From Myrica gale (taxonomy: Eukaryota > Streptophyta > Magnoliopsida > Fagales > Myricaceae), in assembly GCA_963930655.1 (NCBI GenBank), contig OZ005607.1, positions 10,184,874 to 10,248,873 on the forward strand: 64,000 nucleotides of DNA, given 5' to 3'. Shown one piece after another: positions 57,582 to 64,000 of this stretch. The notes under the pieces are model-generated. The model worked only from the letters and a program-made list of their open reading frames with translations. It did not search any database and had not been told where the DNA came from. A program made the position numbers and the translations under genes. Each line of letters opens with the position of its first letter. The first letter of the stretch is position 1.

Positions 57582-58070
57582 CTGAGCAGGAGGCTTCCCC
57601 TTCTTAAGATCTTCTTCTTTTCCCTCTTCTGTCACCTTCTCCTTAATGTACTCAATCTGCTCATCCTCCCATTGTGCTATTTCAGCAACTTCCTGGATAT
57701 ACAATAGTCAGACCCATGGAACGAGGAAATTGAAGTTAGAACGAAAAGGGATTGCTTACGAAGCTATTGCCAATAATGTCATTAAAGGCTCCATACCTGG
57801 TATTTACACCCCAAAGTCCACCATGGTGATTTTAAAACTCCCCTGGCAGCATATTTAGCTTCTACATTACGACCAACCCAATGAAATGCCACACAAAAAA
57901 ATCCTTTTAAGGACAAAACCTAAGCATGTTGTCAGAAATCTAAAACTCCTAGGAGAAAGTATTTTGAGAAGATCTTTCTTCAACCTCAGCAAAATCTCTG
58001 CGTTGAATACAAATGGCCGAGCAAATCTTGGAAAATGCTCCTTCTTGGTATAAAATTCTCCCGTCACTAA
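57582..58070 (-). pseudogene. Unidentified captured exon pieces
   Basis: Two minus-strand exon-like blocks have good borders. One ends AARGVLKSPWWTLGCKYQ at a donor near 57796, and one spans 57692-57582 (EVAEIAQWEDEQIEYIKEKV, then KEEDLKKGKPPAQ) after the acceptor tatatccag. They join in frame. A further open stretch at 58067-57867 may be an upstream exon in another frame. I do not recognise the source gene. The location inside the Pack-MULE suggests a second acquisition from a different locus. Confidence 0.4.
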
Positions 58071-58481
58071 AGCTGAAACCTTTCACGATGCCCATGTAAA
58101 TAATTAACATCTTATATTTAGTAAACAAATACCACTTAGAAACAGTACTCCCAAATTAGTTGTCTTACATGGTCGCCTTCCTCAAAATGACGCATTATTT
58201 TACGCTCTTAAGACATCTGGAAACAAACCAACCTGAAAATGAACCATTTTTTATATACCATTTGCTACCCGCAAAATTATAATTACCATATTCATCCAAT
58301 GATAAAGTACAACTTCATCACCTTTTTTAAGAGGTAGCCGTCTAGATTTGAGATTTGAGACTTGGCATAGTAACCCCTTCGGTAGAGTTTCTCCCCAGCA
58401 TCAGCTGAAGCACAAAATAGCTCGTCATTGCACAAAATAGAATGAATTTCAATTTCTTACCGAAGAATTCGAGTTGTGGGG

Positions 58482-58683
58482 GGGGGGGCAACGGCTGAGA
58501 CGGAGGACCCGCGAACGGGAGGCTGGACCGGCGACGGGAGGCTGGGCTGCTGTGGGGCAAACGAGCGGCTGTGCTGTGGTACAGTGGGTTTGGGGGGCAA
58601 CGACTGGGACGGAGGACCCTAGAGCGGGAGGCTGGGCTGCTGTGGGGCGAACGAGCGGCTGTGCTGTGGGACAGTGGGTTTGT
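58482..58683 (+). repeat. G-rich imperfect tandem duplication
   Basis: Two copies of a roughly 91-109-bp unit (ggggggcaacg.ctg.gacgg ... gctgtgctgtgg.acagtggg), the first with about 18 bp extra (ccggcgacgggaggctgg). It adjoins the right TIR of the Pack-MULE. An open minus-strand frame across it (58342-58818) is Pro/Ser-rich by composition and is not called as a gene. Confidence 0.75.
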
Positions 58684-58911
58684 GCGAAGAAGGTTTGAGA
58701 TTGCGAAGAAGAAGAAGAAGTGAATTTTTTGCTGGGTCAGTTCGCGGGTCAGCACCTCAACCCGGGTCGGAAGAAGTCGAATCGGGTCACACCGCGGGTC
58801 AAATTCATTAAGTGACATGTCCCGATCTCAGCCATTAGATCATGCAAATTTTATCCCAACCGTCCACCAGTATGCTTAGCAGGTTAAGTTCTCAGCATAG
58901 TAACCGATCCC

Positions 58912-60120
58912 CCGCTTTAGCTTCTCCCTCAAGTGAATAGGCACATGAATCTGCTCTGCTATAGCTCCTACTACCTCTCCAGATGGATTGCGAATGACTG
59001 CCGCCCCCACTGCAAACCTCTCACGGGTTGCTCCAATAAAATTTACCTTAAAGAATCCAGGTGGGGGGATCTCGGGGATCTCCACGCTAGAGGAAGCACA
59101 GACTCCTTTTCACTGCAAACATTCAGATGCTCCCAACTAAGCTTGGTAATTCTTCTCACCAGATCCAAGACATCCACATGACTCCGTTCATGCAGAACTT
59201 TGTTTCTTCTCATCCAAAGCATATCTAAGGCATATTCAGAGCAAATAATTGGAAAGGATGGTGATCTTCAATACCAAATCCCAACATGAGGGTTGGCCGG
59301 ATATTTTTTTTGATCCATTCTATATGGGGACTCTCCCCAAAATTTAAAATATCCAAAGGCCAAGGAGATTTTCACCATATAATTCTACTAACCGACCATT
59401 GTAATATCAAATGGTGGGCAGTCTCCATTGCACTTGCACCAGCACACAGAACACAGTTCAGCTCATCTACATTCCCACAGCCCACTTTTTCTGCAATCTT
59501 AGAATTTGTAGGGAGTATATCCCATGACAATTTCCACAACAACTTCAACCTCTCATGAACTTTCAATTTCCAAAGTGCCTTCCAGAATTGGATATCAAGC
59601 GGGATTAGCTGCATTCTTCTTTAGTTTGGCCAATTCTCTATACATGGACTTGACTGTAAATCTGCCATCATGCTCTAGAGCCCAAATTAGTTACATCGAA
59701 CTTTAATCTATTCCACCTTCATCTGCAGAATTGATTCAGCCAAGGCATTGTCAAAAATAGCCCTCACCATATCCCGTTTCCATTGACCAGTATGCATATA
59801 TGTCAACTTTGCTACCTTTTCCACCCCATTATTCATTGGATTAGTCTCATGTGAAGTTGATTTATAGTGAGGAAGAGAGGGGATCCATGGATCCTCCCAC
59901 ACCGAAATTTGCTCCCCATTTTCCACCATATAAGACATTCCAATCTTCAAATATTCCTTCATCTGCATTATACTTTTCCAGATCCATGAAGCATTTGGTT
60001 GTGCGGTAATCTCCCACAAATTGTTCTGCCACATATACTTCCCTCTCAATACTTGCATCCAAAGACAAAACTCATTTTTAAGAACCTTCCACACTAATTT
60101 GGCCACCAGAGCAATATTCA
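58912..60120 (-). pseudogene. LINE 3' half: RT connection, zinc-binding and RNase H start
   Basis: From 60106 the minus strand reads LVWKVLKNEFCLWMQVLRGK, SWIWKSIMQMKEYLKIGMSY, VENGEQISVWEDPWIP; then at 59614-59372 the RT zinc-binding domain (FWKALWKLKVHERLKLLWK, LPTNSKIAEKVGCGNVDE, CVLCAGASAMETAHHLI); then at 59085 the RNase H start PPPGFFKVNFIGATRERFAV. The order is that of plant L1-type LINEs. The copy is 5'-truncated at about 60120, as is common for LINEs, and is cut at 58911 by the Pack-MULE. Confidence 0.85.
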
Positions 60121-62346
60121 GAACACACTATTTCGTCTTCTTTTTTCCCCTTAATGAACCAAACAGGGACATAAATAAGTTCCACATTTTCACCCACACC
60201 CAAATTAATCGCCATCTTTGTGCCTGGATCTCATGAACTCTGCAGTTTTGGTTCCCTAGAAGTTCTGTAAGCAAAGCAAAACTATTCAATCAGAAGATTT
60301 CCAAAGTGCATATGGAAGGTTGTATTGATTGACTATTAAAATGGAGGATACAATGAATCTGGTAAGCAATGCGCATAAAGGAAGTTTGTAGGGCCTCATC
60401 AAAACTATTGACACCTCTCTCTTTTACTCCAGGCTTTCTACTAGTTGGCATGAATGAATATCAAACTGTAAAAGTAGCTTAGCTAGTGGTCGCTATACTG
60501 CATACCTTTTAGAAAATACTCCCAGAAGCAGGCAACCAAAACATTGAAGTTTTCTGAAACAGAACAAATCAAACTGAAGAAGTTACTACCAGCCAGTATT
60601 CTGACTATTCTTTTATTCCAGTGCCAGACATACATTTTGAAGATGCAACTGATTAAAAGTCTCAAAGATCACAAAGAGAACGATCTCTTTCAGAAGTAAA
60701 AATGACTTGCGAAACCTCGAAATTGTTCCCCAACCTCATACTCTAGGTGTTGTGGCATGGCATTATCTTCACGATCAGCTTGATTGCCCAAGGGGTTCGG
60801 CATTGTTTAGTTAACAGAATTTCGCATTCTATTACCCAGCTGCGGCTTCCCATGTCACAAATTTGTCAACTGAAGGTATTGAGAACAGCAATAGCTTCAG
60901 TTGGTGCAGTGCAAGCTGGATGATCTAACACAACAACTGCACTTTTGTTGTGGTAGATCATCATCCACTGTAACTTTGATCACACAACAGCCATAAGAAA
61001 TTACCTGCTTCCATTATCACGTTCTTGTTCTCCCAGGTAGCCGCATGGAGAAAAGGTACTGTATATATGAGTTTGCATCACACCACTAGACCCACGAGTG
61101 TCCTCAATGATTGTCACTGCCTAATAATCAGAACATAAATGGATCTTTGGATTTTTTTTTTTTTAGAGAAAAAGGTAGGTACCTCCCATATTTATTAGAA
61201 ATGCTCACTTATGGCAGAGGAATACCGTGGTTACATCCATACCAAACTGGACTCACAAACACAACGAGAAAGTTGCAAAGAAACAAAGAACCAACCTGCA
61301 AAACAAAAACAGCAGAAACTATAAAATTTAATACTAGTATAGCCAGCTTGTAAAGGCACAAAATACCTCTCATACAATAAGGCAAAAGAATAACATATAC
61401 TGGATCTTTGGATTCACAAGAGAATAACAGCACATGCCCAGTAGATTGAAACTGAAAAATACATAAACACATGCATCAGATGTTATGAGAAGTCTAAACG
61501 TTCCCTGGTGCTCTGCTGATTGAAATGAAAAACCCATAAACACATTCAACAGATGTTATTAAAAGTCTATAGGTTCCCAAGTGCTATGCAAATAACAATA
61601 AGGTACCCCATCTAGCTCGCCCTGTCACTGCAATATAGCCATACAAATTTATGGTGGTGCCTATAGAGAAGCGGAACCTATAGTTTAACTCATCTAGACA
61701 GTCAGTATGACCAAGCTGATATGCAAAAAGGTTTGGGGGGAAAGATAGTGGCTCTGTAGTTATGAAGGACGAGTAAGTAAATATGGTATATGCAGAAAAT
61801 TATGGATCCTTGAGATATACAGAAAAGACAGGAAGATTTACCTGAGAAGTTATCAATAGCATAGATTCAATTGTATGTAAGAATTTTTAAGTAGCTCGAT
61901 CTATCAGATGCCTACTACAGCTTATATCTCTTGAAAATTTTGAATTACCAAAGGAGAGTCCACTTCTTTTTGCTATGAAGACAAAATACTCATTTACGTC
62001 TAAGTTTAAACAATGTATAGCGGAAAATTGAACAAAGTATTTAGGAATTTGAGGTAACCTTCTGGCTTTCAGGGCGCCCAAGATCATGGATTCTATATGC
62101 TCACCTCTGCTGCTTACTTCTTGTCCTCCAAAATCAAGCAATTTGATCTTCCAATGTCTATTGCAACTGGCACTTCCCCACACCGCTACTCAAGGAAAAA
62201 GAAAAAACAGTTGGGCAGTGAAAAAACGTGAGCAGTTCATTGGATAAAGAACAGAAAATCATGTGTACCAACACGAAAGTAATTGTGCAAATTATACAAG
62301 ATGCGAGAGGAGAGCACCTAAGAGTAAAAGCTGAATATGTTGTTGC
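60121..62346. other. Intergenic / 3' flank of NBS-LRR gene
   Basis: No protein gene could be supported. At about 62190-62090 the minus strand shows an acceptor-like ccttgag and a donor-like gag|gtgagc around non-coding text, consistent with a spliced 3' untranslated exon of the NBS-LRR gene. A two-copy tandem repeat lies at 61444-61591. Confidence 0.4.
61444..61591 (+). repeat. Two-copy 74-bp tandem repeat
   Basis: Units at 61444-61517 and 61518-61591 share gattgaaa.tgaaaaa, cataaacacat, cagatgttat and aagtcta. About 80 percent alike and non-coding. Confidence 0.85.
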
Positions 62347-64000
62347 TACAGCCAAATCTCTTGCGAGACATTATAGGGGATAGTGGACCTCTTGCCCTTT
62401 TTTTTGCTTAGCTCATTTGATCGGCTCCTAATCCATGTTGACATAAGTATTCGTGCGCCATCCTTTTCCTCGTCTTCCTTCCCACTGGCTCTTTAACAAA
62501 GGACACATGTAGATGGATAGATGAGATAGGGTAGCAGGCAGCCCCTCTTCTGGGATTTTCTCAAGCTTAGGACACTTGAGTTATGGTCAAACTCTTAAGA
62601 GAGGTGAGGTGTTGAAGCCCACTCTCTTTCAAAGATTTCAAACTTGGAAAATCAGTGATCTGGAGAGAGATCAGACAGGTGGGCTGCAACCCCGCCTCTG
62701 GAAAGGACTCCACATCTTCAGCTTTCCCACAGATGGACAACAATCTCAGAGAGAGAAGATTCTGAAAAACCCCATCCCCTTCTTCTCGCAATAAGTTTGT
62801 CACAATTTTCGATGTAAATTTCTTTAACATTGGAAGGCAACCCTCCTTCTGGAAACGACTCAATTTCTGGACAATTTACTAGTCAATTTCACAAGAGATG
62901 GAAGGAGTAGTGCATGTTGAAAGGAAGTGACCTTAAATTTCGACAACTGACTATCAGAAACTCAGTAAGGCTGAGAGCACGCAGTCCTCTGTTCGGGAAA
63001 GACACAAACTTAATGCAATAGCGGATTTGTAAGTTCGAGATCATTAAATCATCCGCATACTCTTCTTTGAGCGTAAGAGAATCCAGATTCCTACACAAAC
63101 CAATTGATATGTAACAGAGCCTTGGGAATAATTCTAATGGAAAGGACGTGAGAGAATCAAAGCTACTAGACAATTCCAATCTTTCAATGGAGAAAGAGTA
63201 GAGGCCCATTGTGAGCTCCAACTTCTTACATCTTGTGATCTCTAAGGATCCTAATGTCAAGGGTAGACCACCATTCGAAAGGGAGACAAGCTCCCTACAG
63301 TCATTAATTGCTAACTGTTGAATACTGCCGGATCCCATCATTCCCTCCAGGGACTTCAGTTCATGAAATCTTTCAACTCTGAGCTTTTGCATTCCGGTTG
63401 GCAATCCTGTTAACAGAATACTTCCCTCTCCATGTATTACCTCTAACTCACATTTAGTAAGAGCCCTTGGAAAAGAAGCCACAGACTCCTTGCTGCTGGG
63501 TTGGTCACCAGTCTTGCTTCTATTGGAGAGTGAATCCACCAGCTGCGAACAACTATTCCTCAACATCCTCTGGGACCTTCAGCTTCTGTCAGCCTTCAAT
63601 TACTATGGATTTTATTGCTGAGGGTAGAGCATCCCCGGAAAGGGACACAAGTTCCCTACAGTCTATAATTTCTAACTCTTGAATACAACTTCGGAGGTCC
63701 ATCATTCCCTTCAGGGACTTTAGTTCATGAAATCTTTCAACCTTGAGGTTCTGCATTCCACTGACGCCTTAGAGAGTGGAACTATGAGTTGCGGACAATC
63801 AATAATCTCAAGTTTGGCTAAAGGAAGGTGGATGGCCAACCCTCCTGTCAGCTTGGGGCACTTCCATATATAGAGCTCTTCAAGACAAGGAAAAGCCCCA
63901 CCTTCATTTTCAACACCAGAAGAAATCCAGTCTTCCCAGTCAGACATCTGCTCAAACCTTAGAACTTTTAAGGCTCCAAATGGGTTAAACGAAGAAGAAC
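62347..64000 (-). pseudogene. CC-NBS-LRR resistance-type gene, LRR end, frame-disrupted
   Basis: The fragment enters at the right edge and reads leftward: FNPFGALKVLRFEQMSDWED, GGAFPCLEELYIWKCPKLTG, HLPLAKLEIIDCPQLIVP; then in a shifted frame VERFHELKSLKGMM and CREL(V)SLSGDALPSAI; then at 63566-62889 repeats such as GMQKLRVERFHELKSLEGMM, INDCRELVSLSNGGLPLTLG and IRYCIKFVSFPNRGLRALSL; then ESFPEGGLPSNVKEIYIENC; then at 62863-62567 SICGKAEDVESFPEAGLQP; and finally LEKIPEEGLPATLSHLSI before the stop at 62347-62349. This is the irregular LRR domain of RPP13-like/R13L1-type CNL immune receptors. At least three frameshifts (near 63767, 63570 and 62880) and internal stops point to a pseudogene; sequencing errors cannot be excluded. 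The NB-ARC domain lies beyond the window. Confidence 0.85.

Larger units (their letters stand above)
54657..58911. mobile_element. Pack-MULE: Mutator-like element carrying host gene pieces
   Basis: Terminal inverted repeats of 111 bp at 54657-54767 and 58801-58911 begin GGGATCGGTTACTATGCTGA and are about 95 percent alike. The element splits a LINE RNase H domain. No clean 9-bp duplication is visible at these boundaries (ctgcctcct versus ccgctttag), so the duplication has decayed, the ends are off by some bases, or the insertion deleted target DNA. It contains no transposase. The cargo is four exons of an LRR receptor kinase, a GRF zinc-finger gene, and exon-like minus-strand pieces near 57.6-57.9 kb. 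Confidence 0.85.

Noticed and set aside
58342-58818. 158-codon minus-strand frame
   Set aside because: Pro/Ser-rich low-complexity complement of the G-rich tandem repeat; no start context or domain.
54648-58920. 9-bp target duplication for the Pack-MULE
   Set aside because: ctgcctcct and ccgctttag do not match; no alternative offset within a few bases gives a duplication.

Overview
The window reads as nuclear DNA of a flowering plant, most likely a eudicot. Genes have introns with GT-AG borders, intergenic DNA is AT-rich, and the recognisable families are plant ones: a CCT-motif regulator, a CC-NBS-LRR resistance-type gene, LRR receptor-kinase exons, FAR1-like Mutator transposase, En/Spm (CACTA) transposon genes, Ty1-copia retrotransposons primed by initiator Met tRNA, and plant L1-type LINEs. 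The species cannot be named from the sequence.

Layout. (1) 1-17.6 kb is comparatively gene-like, low-repeat DNA. It holds one well supported gene, a three-exon CCT-motif protein (7301-9196, minus), plus small transposons that can be delimited to the base: a 446-bp fold-back MITE (878-1323), a deleted hAT element (2871-4007) and a 208-bp fold-back MITE (12258-12465). (2) 17.6-30 kb is a transposon graveyard: a decayed copia pol (about 18.1-19.97 kb), and a LINE split by an 8.47-kb CACTA element (20173-28646). The CACTA carries degraded TNPA-like and TNPD-like genes and a third gene, and dense copies of a palindromic 10-mer. (3) 31.1-31.5 kb has an unassigned intronless 122-codon ORF. It lies about 440 bp from a 7.05-kb copia element (31940-38985, minus) whose 1264-bp LTRs look identical and which keeps gag but little of pol. 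(4) 41.5-54.3 kb is one minus-strand LINE interrupted twice: by a 4.81-kb copia element (44514-49327, plus) and by a 3.73-kb Mutator-like element (50218-53948). (5) 54.4-60.1 kb is another LINE, interrupted by a 4.26-kb Mutator-like element (54657-58911) that carries exon pieces of an LRR receptor kinase (a Pack-MULE) and an intact-looking GRF zinc-finger gene. (6) 62.3-64.0 kb is the 3' end of a frame-disrupted CC-NBS-LRR gene that runs off the window.

How the parts relate. The LINEs form the oldest layer. Because target-site duplications can be read at most junctions, the order of insertion can be reconstructed. Most transposon genes have premature stops or have lost their catalytic domains, so none of the elements looks autonomous. 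The points most worth following are the GRF zinc-finger ORFs found in two Mutator-like elements with unrelated termini, the receptor-kinase exon capture, the palindromic 10-mer array of the CACTA element, and the apparently very recent gag-only copia insertion upstream of the unknown ORF.
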